From positions 2,046,001 through 2,110,000 of the forward strand of contig NZ_BSDP01000001.1 in NCBI RefSeq assembly GCF_027925245.1: a stretch of DNA of 64,000 nucleotides, written 5' to 3'. The notes under the pieces were generated by a model. The model made no database searches and was not told the DNA's origin. It was given only the letters and a program-made list of their open reading frames with translations. Made by a program: the position numbers and the translations under genes. Of this stretch, positions 1-10,307 are shown one piece after another (the stretch's first letter is position 1; the number at the start of each line of letters is the position of its first letter). This DNA comes from Agromyces rhizosphaerae (GTDB lineage Bacteria; Actinomycetota; Actinomycetes; Actinomycetales; Microbacteriaceae).

Positions 1-570
1 CAGGGTGAGCGCGGACGCGGCGACGATGGGGGTGAGGATGCCCATGATGTACGCGCCCCAGCTCGAGAACGGGGCGAGCACCGCGACCGGGGCCGACGTC
101 GAGTCGACGATGTACGCGAGCTTCGCGCGCGAGATGCGGTGCTCGTCGGTCACCGGGCGGCTGATCTGCCCGACGGCGAGGGCGTTGAAGTAGTCGTCGA
201 TGAAGATGACGATGCCGAGGATCGCCGGCAGGAACATGCCGCCCCGGCGGGTCTTGATGCGTTCGACCGCCCAGTCGGCGAACGCCTTCGTGCCGCCCGA
301 CATCATGATGAACGCGGCGATGACGCCGAGCGCCAGCGTGAAGACCAGGATGTAGACGTACCAGGTGTTCACGCCGCCGTCGACCCAGAAGATGCCGGCG
401 AACGCCTCCCAGACCAGTCGCAGCGTCTCGAGCGGGTTGAACGCCGCGATGAGCAGCGCGGCCGTGAGCACCCCCGCCCCGAGGCTCAGCATGACCTTCT
501 TGGTGATGATCGCCAGCGCGATCGCGATCACCGGCGGAACCAGCGTCAACCAGGGTGCCGTCTCGAGCAT
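1..570 (-). CDS. NhaC-family Na+/H+ antiporter, C-terminal part cut by window edge
   Basis: About 190 residues are visible, beginning METLETAP-like at ATG 570 (MLETAPWLTLVPPVIAIALA), preceded by a strong GGAGGGGG ribosome binding site. The protein is hydrophobic with several membrane segments. The segment IDDYFNALAVGQISRPV, followed by DSTSAPVAVLAPFSSWGAY, is characteristic of NhaC-type antiporters and related ion-coupled transporters. The gene runs off the left edge, so the C-terminal half is not seen. It would exchange Na+ or another small solute across the membrane; the substrate cannot be told from this part. Family assignment is fairly secure, function inferred. Confidence 0.8.
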   Translation of the reverse strand, partial: MLETAPWLTLVPPVIAIALAIITKKVMLSLGAGVLTAALLIAAFNPLETLRLVWEAFAGIFWVDGGVNTWYVYILVFTLALGVIAAFIMMSGGTKAFADWAVERIKTRRGGMFLPAILGIVIFIDDYFNALAVGQISRPVTDEHRISRAKLAYIVDSTSAPVAVLAPFSSWGAYIMGILTPIVAASALTL

Positions 571-742
571 CGGGTCCCCCTCCCGTGTGCTCCGACCCTA
601 GGAGCCGCGCGCGCGGCCCGTCAACGCCCGGCGGACGCGCGGTGGGACCGCCGGAGCGGGACTGCGTACGCAGACTGCGGGAATCCGCGGCGCGTTCCCG
701 CAGTTCGCGTACTCGGTCGCGCCCGCAGTGCCGGCGAAGCGC

Positions 743-1174
743 CTAGAGCGTGCCCTCGTGCCGCGGGTCGAGCGCGAAGACGACCGCGCGGCCGGTCACG
801 ACCTCGACGTCGATGCGCACGAAGTTCGGCTTGTCGGTCGGGATCCACGGCTTCAGGGGCGCCGACTCCGCGTCGGCGATCTCGGCCGGCGTCGTGAGCG
901 GCTTGGCGGTGCCTCGCACGACGATGCTCCAGCCGCCGTCCTGGTCGAAGTGGTCGACCTCGAAGGCGACGGCGTGGTTCACCGTCACGTCATCGAACTT
1001 CGTGCCGCCCGCCGTGCGGAACAGGATCGAGCTGCCGCTCGCGAAGTAGTTCACGGGGAAGATGTCGGGTCGGCCGTCGACGGCCACCGCGAGCCGGCCC
1101 ATCTCGTTGTTGCGCAGTCGCACCCAGCACTCCTGCTCGGAGAGTGAGGTCATCAGGGTCGTCGCATCGTCCAT
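743..1174 (-). CDS. pyridoxamine 5'-phosphate oxidase-fold flavin-binding protein
   Basis: 143 residues, start ATG 1174 with GAGGA eight bases upstream. The order LSEQECWVRLRNNEMGRLAV, then PDIFPVNYF, then ILFRTAGGTKF and GWSIVVRGTA is the split-barrel pattern of small actinobacterial PNPOx-like proteins (pyridoxamine oxidase or F420/FMN-binding group). Such proteins bind FMN or F420 and reduce small substrates or bind heme; the exact substrate is unknown. It is transcribed away from the SDR gene at 1366, leaving a shared 191-base intergenic region. Confidence 0.8.
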   Translation of the reverse strand: MDDATTLMTSLSEQECWVRLRNNEMGRLAVAVDGRPDIFPVNYFASGSSILFRTAGGTKFDDVTVNHAVAFEVDHFDQDGGWSIVVRGTAKPLTTPAEIADAESAPLKPWIPTDKPNFVRIDVEVVTGRAVVFALDPRHEGTL

Positions 1175-1365
1175 GGGGCCATCCTCGCAGGCTGGCTGGC
1201 GGTGTCAACGGTGGCGACGGTGGCAGCCGGGTGCGGCGGGGCATCCGCCCTCTATTCAACAGGTGTAGTGTAGATGACGACGATGAGGTCGACACCCTTC
1301 GCGATGCCGACCCCCGCCAGCCCGGGGTCGACCGACCCCTGGGATCCGCATTCAGGAAGGTAGAC

Positions 1366-2106
1366 ATGGCACGCGTCAGTGGAAAGGTCGCACTCATCAG
1401 CGGCGGAGCCCGGGGCATGGGGGCGTCGCACGCCCGCCTGCACGTCGCCGAGGGCGCGAAGGTGGTGATCGGCGACATCCTCGACGAGGACGGCGCGACC
1501 CTCGCCGGCGAGCTCGGCGACGCGGCGAGGTACGTGCACCTCGACGTGACCGACTACGCCCAGTGGGAGGCGGCCGTCGCTGCAGCGGTCGAGGCGTTCG
1601 GCCGGCTCGACATCGTCGTGAACAACGCGGGCATCGCGAACTTCGGGCCGATCGAGGAGTACACGCTCGACGCGTGGGACCTGATCCTGAGGATCAACCT
1701 CACCGGCGTCTTCTACGGCATCAAGGCCGCCATCCCGGCGCTGAAGGAGTCGGGCGCCGGCTCGATCGTCAACGTCTCCTCGACCGCCGGCCTCCAGGGC
1801 TACGAGGCGCTGCCCGGCTACAACGCCGCGAAGTACGGCGTGCGCGGCCTCACCAAGAACGCCGCCCTCGACCTCGGCCGGTACAACATCCGCGTGAACT
1901 CCGTGCACCCGGGCGTGATCCGCACCCCCATGACCGCCGAGCTCGAGACCCCGCAGAGCCACGTCGCCCTGCACCGCGTGGGCGAGCCGATCGAGCTGTC
2001 GAACCTCATCCTCTTCCTCGCGAGCGACGAGTCGAGCTTCTCGACCGGCGCCGAGTTCGTCGCCGACGGCGGCGAGACCGCGGGCCTCGCGCACTACGCC
2101 GACTGA
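1366..2106 (+). CDS. short-chain dehydrogenase/reductase (3-alpha/20-beta-hydroxysteroid dehydrogenase-like)
   Basis: 246 residues from ATG 1366, chosen because AGGAAGG lies just upstream and the protein then begins with the usual MARVSGKVALISGGARG. The nucleotide-binding glycine motif SGGARGMG is near residue 12, NNAG near residue 89, and the catalytic set is S (VNVSSTAG), Y and K (YNAAKYG). The C-terminal FVADGGETAG ending is typical of SDRs. Classical NAD(P)-dependent oxidoreductase acting on an alcohol or ketone; similarity to 3-alpha,20-beta-hydroxysteroid dehydrogenases is a sequence impression. The TetR regulator directly downstream may control it. Confidence 0.88.
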   Translation: MARVSGKVALISGGARGMGASHARLHVAEGAKVVIGDILDEDGATLAGELGDAARYVHLDVTDYAQWEAAVAAAVEAFGRLDIVVNNAGIANFGPIEEYTLDAWDLILRINLTGVFYGIKAAIPALKESGAGSIVNVSSTAGLQGYEALPGYNAAKYGVRGLTKNAALDLGRYNIRVNSVHPGVIRTPMTAELETPQSHVALHRVGEPIELSNLILFLASDESSFSTGAEFVADGGETAGLAHYAD

Positions 2107-2108
2107 GG

Positions 2109-2197
2109 GCGAGCGGATGCCCCGGGGCCACCGACGCGCTCGCCGCGCGCCGCTCCGGGGCAACCGTCGTCTCGCCCGCCCCGCGGCATCCGCTCGC
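2109..2197. terminator. inverted repeat downstream of the SDR gene
   Basis: GCGAGCGGATGCC (2109-2121) pairs perfectly with GGCATCCGCTCGC (2185-2197), three bases after the SDR stop. The loop is long and there is no U-tract. Several gene ends in this window carry the same GGATGCC/GGCATCC arms, so a terminator or mRNA 3'-end role is inferred. Confidence 0.45.
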
Positions 2198-2267
2198 CTC
2201 GCCCTACCGCCGCGCGCGCTCCCGCGCCTCAGGGCGACCACTGCCCAACCGGTGTCACCCCTCCGGC

Positions 2268-2273
2268 TAGGCT
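2268..2273 (+). promoter_or_regulatory. -10 box for a leaderless TetR transcript
   Basis: TAGGCT ends six bases before the GTG at 2280, the spacing expected if transcription starts at the start codon. No ribosome binding site precedes the GTG. Confidence 0.5.
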
Positions 2274-2279
2274 GAGCGG

Positions 2280-2900
2280 GTGACGACGAGCACGCCGGGT
2301 TCCCCGGGCCTCGATCCGCGTGCCGAGCGCACCCGGAAGGCGATGGTGGACGCGCTGAGCCGTTTGCTCGCCACCACGGCGCTCGACGAGATCAGCGTCA
2401 CCGCGCTCTGCCGCGAAGCCGGCGTGCACCGCACGACGTTCTACGGCCACAACGAGAGCGTGCAGGACTTCGCGATCGAGCAGTACGGATACGAGTTCGA
2501 CACGATCTCGATCGTCGACGTCGACCCGTCGGAGGGCGACCCGCAGCAGGTGGCCGCGCGGTACGAGGAGTCGCTGCACGCGCTGCTCGAGCACGTCGCG
2601 TCCGAGCGCACGGGCTACCGGGGGCTGCTGACCTCCCGCTCGCGCTGGCTCTTCCACTCGGTGCTCGACGTGCGGATCCGCCACCGTGCACTGCTCGCGG
2701 TGCAGGTCTGGGCCGAGCGCGGCGTTCCCGGCGCCCCGAGCGACCCGGGCGCGCAGGAGGAGGCCGCCGCGTACATCGCGGGCGGGCTCGTCGGCGCGAT
2801 GGAGACCTGGGCGCTCGGCGACGACGACGACATCGCCGCGGCGACGGCGCGCTTCACCGCGCTGCTCCCGTCGTGGTGGCCGCACCCCACCGACGACTGA
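2280..2900 (+). CDS. TetR/AcrR-family transcriptional regulator
   Basis: 206 residues from GTG 2280. The N-terminal helix-turn-helix is clear: RTRKAMVDALSRLLATTAL, then ISVTALCREAGVHRTTFYGH. The C-terminal ligand-binding domain is helical, ending WWPHPTDD. TetR proteins usually repress their own gene or a neighbour and release DNA on binding a small ligand. The SDR gene ends 173 bases upstream on the same strand, so it is a candidate target. The start is set by the TAGGCT -10 box that suggests a leaderless mRNA. Confidence 0.85.
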   Translation: MTTSTPGSPGLDPRAERTRKAMVDALSRLLATTALDEISVTALCREAGVHRTTFYGHNESVQDFAIEQYGYEFDTISIVDVDPSEGDPQQVAARYEESLHALLEHVASERTGYRGLLTSRSRWLFHSVLDVRIRHRALLAVQVWAERGVPGAPSDPGAQEEAAAYIAGGLVGAMETWALGDDDDIAAATARFTALLPSWWPHPTDD

Positions 2901-2975
2901 CTCCAGACCCGTCGAAATCCCGCGCTTCCAGCGCTGGGAACGCAGGTTTCTGACGGGTCTCGCGAATCGACGAGG

Positions 2976-4880
<1,905 letters not shown>

Positions 4881-5011
4881 GTCTCGAGTCTGGCAGTTCG
4901 CCGCCCGCGCGCATCGGGGTTCTCCCCGGGCGAGGCGGCCGAGTGCGGGCGGCGCGACGCGCGAGCGCGGCATCCGCCAGAATCGAAGCAGTACGAGAAC
5001 GGGGTGCGAGC

Positions 5012-5401
5012 ATGGCGGACGAGACGGGCGGCGGACCCGCCGCGGGGTGGTACACCGAGCCCGGCACGGGCCGGCAGCGCTGGTGGAGCGGCAGCGAGTG
5101 GGGCTCCTACCAGGCCGTGCCGTCGGACTGGACGCCGCCGCGGGAGACGGTCGCCGGCAACGGCTTCGCGATCGCCGCGCTCGTGCTCGGCATCTGGGGC
5201 TTCCTCACGACGTGGATCCCGTTCTTCATCGGGCTGATCCTCGGGGCCGTGCCCGACCTCCTCGCGATCATCTTCGGCATCCTCGGCATCGTGCGCGCGA
5301 ACCGCGTCGGGGGCACCGGCCTGGGAATCGCCATCGCCGGCCTCGTGCTCGGCACGCTCGCGTTCGCGTCGATCTTCACCGGCGCCGGCACGATCTGGTA
5401 G
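5012..5401 (+). CDS. small membrane protein with DUF2510 and DUF4190 regions
   Basis: 129 residues from ATG 5012. Residues about 10-35 (AGWYTEPGTGRQRWWSGSEW) fit the DUF2510 tryptophan motif found at the start of many actinobacterial membrane proteins. The rest has two long hydrophobic segments separated by a short loop, with AIIFGILGIVRANR between them, the DUF4190 pattern. A longer in-frame extension upstream overlaps the DUF2207 gene on the other strand and looks non-coding. The role is unknown, likely an envelope protein. Confidence 0.75.
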   Translation: MADETGGGPAAGWYTEPGTGRQRWWSGSEWGSYQAVPSDWTPPRETVAGNGFAIAALVLGIWGFLTTWIPFFIGLILGAVPDLLAIIFGILGIVRANRVGGTGLGIAIAGLVLGTLAFASIFTGAGTIW

Positions 5402-5406
5402 CCCGG

Positions 5407-5571
5407 CTCAGCGGCGCCGGCTTCGTCCCGCCTGCCCGACTCAGCGGCGCCGGCTTCGTCCCGCCGGCCCGACTCAGCGGCGCCGGCTTCGTCCCGCCGG
5501 CCCGACTCAGCGGCGCCGGCTTCGTCCCGCCGGCCCGACTCAGCGTCGCCAGCTTCGCCCCGCCGGCCCGC
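5407..5571. repeat. five tandem copies of a 33-bp unit
   Basis: The unit begins CTCAGCGGCGCCGGCTTCGT and repeats at 5407, 5440, 5473, 5506 and 5539. The first differs by one base, the fifth by several, and the middle three are identical. It lies six bases after the DUF2510 gene stop and before the convergent glutaminase gene. No gene covers it. The remaining bases to 5697 hold short palindromes around CACGTGCCGGTGCGATCGGCACGTG-like sequence but no ORF that looks real. Confidence 0.9.
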
Positions 5572-5697
5572 CCAATTCACACGGGCCCGCGTTCGAACAC
5601 GGGCCGACGCGACGAACACGTGCCGGTGCGATCGGCACGTGCCGAAGCGATGAGGTGGGTGACGTGGGGCGGATGCGGGAGGCGGTCGACCGAGCGG

Positions 5698-6960
5698 TCA
5701 GTCGCGGAGCACGCCGTCGGGGTCGCGGATCTCCACGCGCGCGCGGCCGTCGGGATTCGTGCCCGCCAGGTCGACGACACCGCGGAAGACGCGGGAGGCG
5801 CCGCCGCCGACGCGGGTCACGCCGGTGAAGTCGAGCACGAGGCATCCGTCGTCGTTGACCAGGGGCAGCAGGCGCGTCAGCACCTCCTCCATGCCGGCGA
5901 AGCGGATGTCGCCGCGCAGCAGTGCGACCGTGGTGCCGTCGTCGGGGTCGAGCGACGCGATCGGCGAGAGCGGCTCGCCGCGCGGGTCGAGCATGTGCAG
6001 GCCATAGCGCTCGCTCATGGTGGTGAGCATCTCGACGCCGCGCACGCTGTTGCCGCGCTCGTCGAGGCGCGGGCTGAACGTGCCGACGCCGAACTGCTCG
6101 GGCTGCAGCGCCACGATGCCGCCGCCCACGCCGCTCTTCGCGGGGAGGCCGACGCGCAGCAGCCACTCGCCCGACGCGTCGTACATGCCGCAGCTGGTCA
6201 TCATCGAGGTGGTCCACCGGGCCGCATCGGCGCTGATCACCCGCTCGCGCGTCAGCGGGTTGATGCCGCCGGTCGCGAGGGTCGCGGCCATGACGGCGAG
6301 GTCCCGCGTGGTCACCACGAGCGCGCACTGGCGGAAGTAGGCGTCGGTGGCGACGTCGACGGGGGCGGCGAGCGTGCCGGCTGCGTGCGTGAGGTAGGCG
6401 AGGGCGCGGTTGCGGTCGCCGGTGGCCGCCTCGGAGGCGTAGACGGATTCGTCCAGCTCGAGCTCGCGCCCGGCGAACCGGCTGAGGCCCTTCCGGATCT
6501 CTCGGAACTTCTGCTCGGTCGTCTCGCCGCCCATGAGGGAGGTCGCGACGATGGCACCGGCGTTGATCATGGGGTTGTCGGGGCGGCCGGATGCCTCGAG
6601 GCTGATGGCGTTGAACGGCTCGCCGCTCGGTTCGAGGCCCACGTGGCGTGTCAGGGTGTCGAGGCCGAGCGCGTCGAGCGCGAGCGCGAAGACGAACGGC
6701 TTCGAGGCCGACTGGATCGTGAACTCGACGCGGCTGTCGCCCGCCTCGTGCACCGAGCCGCGCGTGCTCGCCAGCGCGATCGCGATCGGCTCGGGGTCCA
6801 CGTCGGCGAGCTCGGGGATGTAGTCGGCGACGGCGCCGTCCGTGTTCGGCCGGGCGGCGTCGAGCACGCCCGCGAGCGTGCGATGCACGGGGTCGGTCAG
6901 CCTCGGATCGTGGTGGTCGTCTGCGTCGTATCCGTCGTCGCTGCGCCCGTCGTCGGCCAT
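5698..6960 (-). CDS. glsA: glutaminase with C-terminal STAS domain
   Basis: 420 residues from ATG 6960. Serine-dependent beta-lactamase-fold glutaminase motifs are present: QSASKPFVFALALDALG holds the catalytic S-x-x-K pair, RPDNPMINAGAI is the conserved Asn segment, and SGVGGGIVAL closes the active site. It hydrolyses glutamine to glutamate and ammonia. Residues from about 340 on (DIRFAGMEEVLTRLLPLV, CLVLDFTGVTRVGGGASRVF) form a STAS-like domain, as in long actinobacterial glutaminases. A TAGGCT box six bases before the ATG suggests a leaderless transcript. The divergent neighbour is glutamine-synthetase-like. Confidence 0.92.
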   Translation of the reverse strand: MADDGRSDDGYDADDHHDPRLTDPVHRTLAGVLDAARPNTDGAVADYIPELADVDPEPIAIALASTRGSVHEAGDSRVEFTIQSASKPFVFALALDALGLDTLTRHVGLEPSGEPFNAISLEASGRPDNPMINAGAIVATSLMGGETTEQKFREIRKGLSRFAGRELELDESVYASEAATGDRNRALAYLTHAAGTLAAPVDVATDAYFRQCALVVTTRDLAVMAATLATGGINPLTRERVISADAARWTTSMMTSCGMYDASGEWLLRVGLPAKSGVGGGIVALQPEQFGVGTFSPRLDERGNSVRGVEMLTTMSERYGLHMLDPRGEPLSPIASLDPDDGTTVALLRGDIRFAGMEEVLTRLLPLVNDDGCLVLDFTGVTRVGGGASRVFRGVVDLAGTNPDGRARVEIRDPDGVLRD

Positions 6961-6966
6961 GCGGTC

Positions 6967-6972
6967 AGCCTA
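6967..6972 (-). promoter_or_regulatory. -10 box for leaderless glutaminase transcript
   Basis: On the minus strand TAGGCT ends six bases before the glutaminase ATG, with no ribosome binding site between. Confidence 0.5.
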
Positions 6973-7087
6973 GGGCCGTGCGCTCGCGCGGGCCATGGGT
7001 GAATACTGGGAGCGCATCGGGCCCGGAGCGACGCGCATCGGGCCCGACGGCCCGACAGGGGAGCACCGCCGGAACGAGGGGGACCGG

Positions 7088-8467
7088 ATGTCCGCACCGA
7101 TCGGCATCGAGGGCGTGCACGCGCTCATGGTGACGCACGTCGACAACGCGGGCATCTCGCGCGTGAAGGTGCTGCCGGGCCGCCGCCTCGACACCGCGGA
7201 CGAGTCGGGCGTCAGCATCTCGAACAGCGTCGGCATGCTGTTCTCGGTCGACGACCACCTCAACTCCACCCCGGAGATCGATGCGATCGTCGGCGACCTG
7301 CGCGGCATCGCCGACCTGACCGCGCTCGCGATGGTCGATGCCGGGGTGGGCCTCGCCTGGGCGCCGGCCGACCTCCGGGCGCTCGACGGCTCGGAGCATC
7401 CGACCTGCCAGCGCTCGGCCCTCAAGCGCGTCGTGTCCGCCGCCGAGGACGACGGCCTCGCGTTCCGCATCGGCTTCGAGCTCGAGTTCACGGTGTTCCG
7501 CACCCCCGGCGACGATCGCGAGGACCGCGCGACGGTCGCGGCCGACCCGGTCGCCGTCGTGCCCGAGTACGCCAACGACGGCCCCGCCTACGCGACCCGC
7601 GCGCTGCTCGACGTGGAGCCGTGGCTGCTCGCCACGATGGCCGCGCTCGATGCCGCGGGCGTGCCGGTCGAGCAGGTGCACCCCGAGTTCGGCGACGGCC
7701 AGATCGAGATCGCCCTCGCGCCGCGCGAGCCGCTGCGGGCGGTCGACGAGCTGGTGCTCGCGCGCATCGTGATCCTGCGGACCGCGGCGCAGCACGGGCT
7801 GCTCGTGTCGTTCGCGCCGGTGCCCGTCGCGGGCGGGCCGTCGGGTGGATGCCACGTGCACCTGTCCGCCCGGCACGAGGGCCGCGCGCTCATGTTCGAC
7901 CCCGACGCGCCGCACGGGTTCACGCCCGAGGCGGGCATGATGATCGCCGGCATCCTCGACCGGCTCGAGGAGGGCCTCGCGCTGCACGGCGGCAGCGTGC
8001 TCTCGTTCGACCGGCTGCAGCCGAACCATTGGGCGGGCGCCTACCGGTGCTGGGGCCCGGCGAACCGCGAGGCGGCGATCCGAGTGGTGGAGGGGCAGGC
8101 GGGCCACGAGGCCGAGCAGCAGAACCTCGAGTTCAAGTGCGCGGATGCGGCCGCCAACCCGTACCTCTCGGTCGCGGCGCTGCTCGCGTCGGCGCTCGAC
8201 GGCATCGCGCGCCGCGCCGACCTGCCCGAGCCGGTGCTGGTCGACCCGAGCACGCTGACCGACGAGGAGCGCGACGACCGGGGCATCCGTCGCCTGCCCG
8301 CCGACCTCGGCGCGGCGCTCGAACTGCTCGACTCCAGCCAGTTCTTCCACGACGTGTTCGGCACCACGCTGCTGGACGCGTACGTGGCGTCGCGACGGCA
8401 CGAGTGGGTCGCCTACGGCGGGCTCGACACCGCGGCGGTCGCCGAGATCGTGCGCTGGCGGTACTGA
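7088..8467 (+). CDS. glutamine synthetase family protein, probable gamma-glutamyl-amine ligase
   Basis: 459 residues from ATG 7088, chosen over an earlier ATG at 6995 because GAGGGGGA precedes it. Type I glutamine-synthetase landmarks appear in order: FRIGFELEFTVF, HPEFGDGQIEIAL, GGCHVHLS, then HWAGAYRCWGPANREAAIRV and NLEFKCADAAANPYLSVAAL. The family joins ammonia or an amine to glutamate using ATP. Divergence from housekeeping GlnA (no adenylylation loop recognised) suggests a polyamine- or ethanolamine-type substrate, as for GlnA3/GlnA4 proteins. It is divergent from glutaminase, with 127 bases between. Confidence 0.8.
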   Translation: MSAPIGIEGVHALMVTHVDNAGISRVKVLPGRRLDTADESGVSISNSVGMLFSVDDHLNSTPEIDAIVGDLRGIADLTALAMVDAGVGLAWAPADLRALDGSEHPTCQRSALKRVVSAAEDDGLAFRIGFELEFTVFRTPGDDREDRATVAADPVAVVPEYANDGPAYATRALLDVEPWLLATMAALDAAGVPVEQVHPEFGDGQIEIALAPREPLRAVDELVLARIVILRTAAQHGLLVSFAPVPVAGGPSGGCHVHLSARHEGRALMFDPDAPHGFTPEAGMMIAGILDRLEEGLALHGGSVLSFDRLQPNHWAGAYRCWGPANREAAIRVVEGQAGHEAEQQNLEFKCADAAANPYLSVAALLASALDGIARRADLPEPVLVDPSTLTDEERDDRGIRRLPADLGAALELLDSSQFFHDVFGTTLLDAYVASRRHEWVAYGGLDTAAVAEIVRWRY

Positions 8468-8488
8468 GCGCGCGCATCTTGCGCGCGT

Positions 8489-8506
8489 GGTGAACGCGCG
8501 TTTACC
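8489..8506. promoter_or_regulatory. TetR operator, upstream copy
   Basis: GGTGAACGCGCGTTTACC, an 18-base near-perfect palindrome (one mismatch between arms). It lies immediately upstream of the -10 box of the TetR gene at 8516 and is 20 bases centre-to-centre from a second copy. Confidence 0.6.
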
Positions 8507-8508
8507 AT
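8503..8508 (+). promoter_or_regulatory. -10 box between two operators
   Basis: TACCAT ends seven bases before ATG 8516, a leaderless spacing. It overlaps the right end of the upstream operator and abuts the second one, so a bound repressor would block it. Confidence 0.5.
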
Positions 8509-8526
8509 GGTGAACATGCGTTCACC
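8509..8526. promoter_or_regulatory. TetR operator, downstream copy covering the start codon
   Basis: GGTGAACATGCGTTCACC, a palindrome of 18 bases with two central mismatches, matching the copy at 8489. It contains the ATG at 8516. Confidence 0.6.
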
Positions 8527-9187
8527 GACGGCGCCGGAGCCGCACGAACTCTCCACGCGGGCACGCATCCGGGCCGCCGCGATCGAGCGGTTCGGGCGCG
8601 ACGGCTTCGGCGTCGGAGTACGCGCGATCGCGGACGACGCGGGCGTCAGCGCGGCATCCGTCATGAAGGTCTTCGGGTCGAAGGAGGCCCTGCGGGTCGC
8701 GTGCGACGCGTACGTGTTCCGCACCGTGCACCAGGCCAAGCACGAGGTGCTCGTCGAACCCGGAGCGCCCGGGGCGTTCCTCGGGCAGCTCGCGCGCATG
8801 GATGAGTACCGGCCGCTCGTGGGCTACGTGCTGCGGAGCATCCAGGACGGTGGGCCGCACGCCGCCGAGTTCATCGAGCACATGGTCGCCGACGCGCTCG
8901 ACTACGTCGCCGACGGGGTCGCCGCGGGCACCATCGTGCCGAGTCGCGATGAGGACGCGCGCGTGCGGTACCTCATGGGCGCCATGTTCGGGGCGCTCAT
9001 GCTCGAGCGGCTGCGCCCTGGGGCGCCGGCCGACCCGAGCGAGGGCATGCTGCACGCGCTCGGGCGCACCGCGCTGCCCGCGCTCGAGCTCATGACCGAG
9101 GGGTTCCTGACCGACCGGGCGCTGCTCGACACGTACCTCGAGTACGTGCCCGACCCACCGGCCGACGCCGACGACGCCACCGGCTGA
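8516..9187 (+). CDS. TetR/AcrR-family regulator of the adjacent ABC exporter
   Basis: 223 residues from ATG 8516. An ATG at 8507 is also in frame, but 8516 has a TACCAT -10 box seven bases upstream and sits inside an operator, fitting a leaderless, self-repressed gene. The helix-turn-helix is RARIRAAAIERFGRDGFGVG, then AIADDAGVSAASVMKVFGSK. The C-terminal half is a TetR ligand domain (AVRTLMGA-type helices, FLTDRALLDTYLEYVPD at the end). The ABC ATPase begins 64 bases downstream on the same strand, so the three genes are probably one unit controlled by this repressor. Confidence 0.88.
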   Translation: MRSPTAPEPHELSTRARIRAAAIERFGRDGFGVGVRAIADDAGVSAASVMKVFGSKEALRVACDAYVFRTVHQAKHEVLVEPGAPGAFLGQLARMDEYRPLVGYVLRSIQDGGPHAAEFIEHMVADALDYVADGVAAGTIVPSRDEDARVRYLMGAMFGALMLERLRPGAPADPSEGMLHALGRTALPALELMTEGFLTDRALLDTYLEYVPDPPADADDATG

Positions 9188-9251
9188 CGCCCCTCCCGTG
9201 CACGAAACCACTCCCCGCTCCCTCCCCCACCCGAACTGATCGAAGGCGACC

Positions 9252-10307
9252 ATGACCACGACCTCCGGCTCCACCACGACGCTCCCCCGCACCGACCGCT
9301 CCGACGCCCCTGCCATCGAGATCGCCGGCCTCCGGAAGCGCTTCGGCCAGACCACGGCCCTCGACGGCCTCGACCTCACCGTCGAGCGCGGCGAGGTGCT
9401 GGGCCTCCTCGGCCCGAACGGCGCGGGCAAGTCCACGACCATCCGCGTCCTGCTCGGCCTGCTGCGCGCCGACGGCGGCGACGTGCGGCTGCTCGGCGGC
9501 GACCCCTGGCGCGACGCGGTCGCGCTGCACCGGCGACTCGCGTACGTGCCCGGCGACGTCGAGCTCTGGCCGAACCTCACCGGCGGCGAGGCGATCGACG
9601 TGCTCGGGCGCCTGCGCGGCGGCATCCACCGCAGCCGGCGCGACGAGCTGTGCGAGCGCTTCGACCTCGACCCCGGCAAGAAGGGCCGCACCTACTCGAA
9701 GGGCAACCGGCAGAAGGTCGCGCTCGTCGCCGCGCTCGCGTCGGACGTCGAGCTGCTGCTGCTCGACGAGCCAACCGCGGGCCTCGACCCGCTGATGGAG
9801 GCGGAGTTCCAGGCGTGCATCCGCGAGGCGACGACCGCCGGGCAGACCGTGCTGCTGTCGAGCCACATCCTGGCGCAGGTGGAGGTGCTGGCCGACCGCA
9901 TCTCGATCATCCGCGAGGGACGCAACGTCGAGACCGGATCGCTCGCCGAGCTGCGCCACCTCACCCGCACGAGCGTCTCGGTCGCCGCGACCGGCGACAC
10001 CGCGAGCCTCGAGTCGCTGCCGGGCGTGCACCACTTCCGCGTCGACGACGGCTTCGTGCGCTTCGACGTCGACGGCGAGGCGATGCCTGCGCTCGTCGCA
10101 CGGCTCGGTGCCCTCGAGGTGACCGGTCTCACGGCCACCCCGCCCACGCTCGAGCAGCTGCTGCTGCGGCACTACGGCGACGTGCCCGAGGGGGCGGCGG
10201 GGGCGGATGCCCCTGAGTCGACCGAGGGCGCAGGGGCGACGGATGCCCCCGGGTCGACCGGCTCGGCGTCCGCGCCCGCCGCCACCGACGCGGAGACCTC
10301 GCGATGA
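9252..10307 (+). CDS. ABC exporter ATP-binding protein
   Basis: 351 residues from ATG 9252. Walker A is GPNGAGKST, the signature region is [16 protein letters not shown] (a shortened form of LSGGQ), and Walker B is [14 protein letters not shown]. This is the drug-exporter type of ATPase that pairs with the large permease encoded next. The tail after residue 310 is rich in Asp, Ala and Ser-Thr and contains two GGATGCC words in frame, probably disordered. Its stop overlaps the permease start (ATGA). Confidence 0.9.
   Translation: MTTTSGSTTTLPRTDRSDAPAIEIAGLRKRFGQTTALDGLDLTVERGEVLGLLGPNGAGKSTTIRVLLGLLRADGGDVRLLGGDPWRDAVALHRRLAYVPGDVELWPNLTGGEAIDVLGRLRGGIHRSRRDELCERFDLDPGKKGRTYSKGNRQKVALVAALASDVELLLLDEPTAGLDPLMEAEFQACIREATTAGQTVLLSSHILAQVEVLADRISIIREGRNVETGSLAELRHLTRTSVSVAATGDTASLESLPGVHHFRVDDGFVRFDVDGEAMPALVARLGALEVTGLTATPPTLEQLLLRHYGDVPEGAAGADAPESTEGAGATDAPGSTGSASAPAATDAETSR

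Noticed and set aside
5407..5571. CRISPR-like reading of the 33-bp tandem repeat
   Set aside because: Units abut directly with no spacers.
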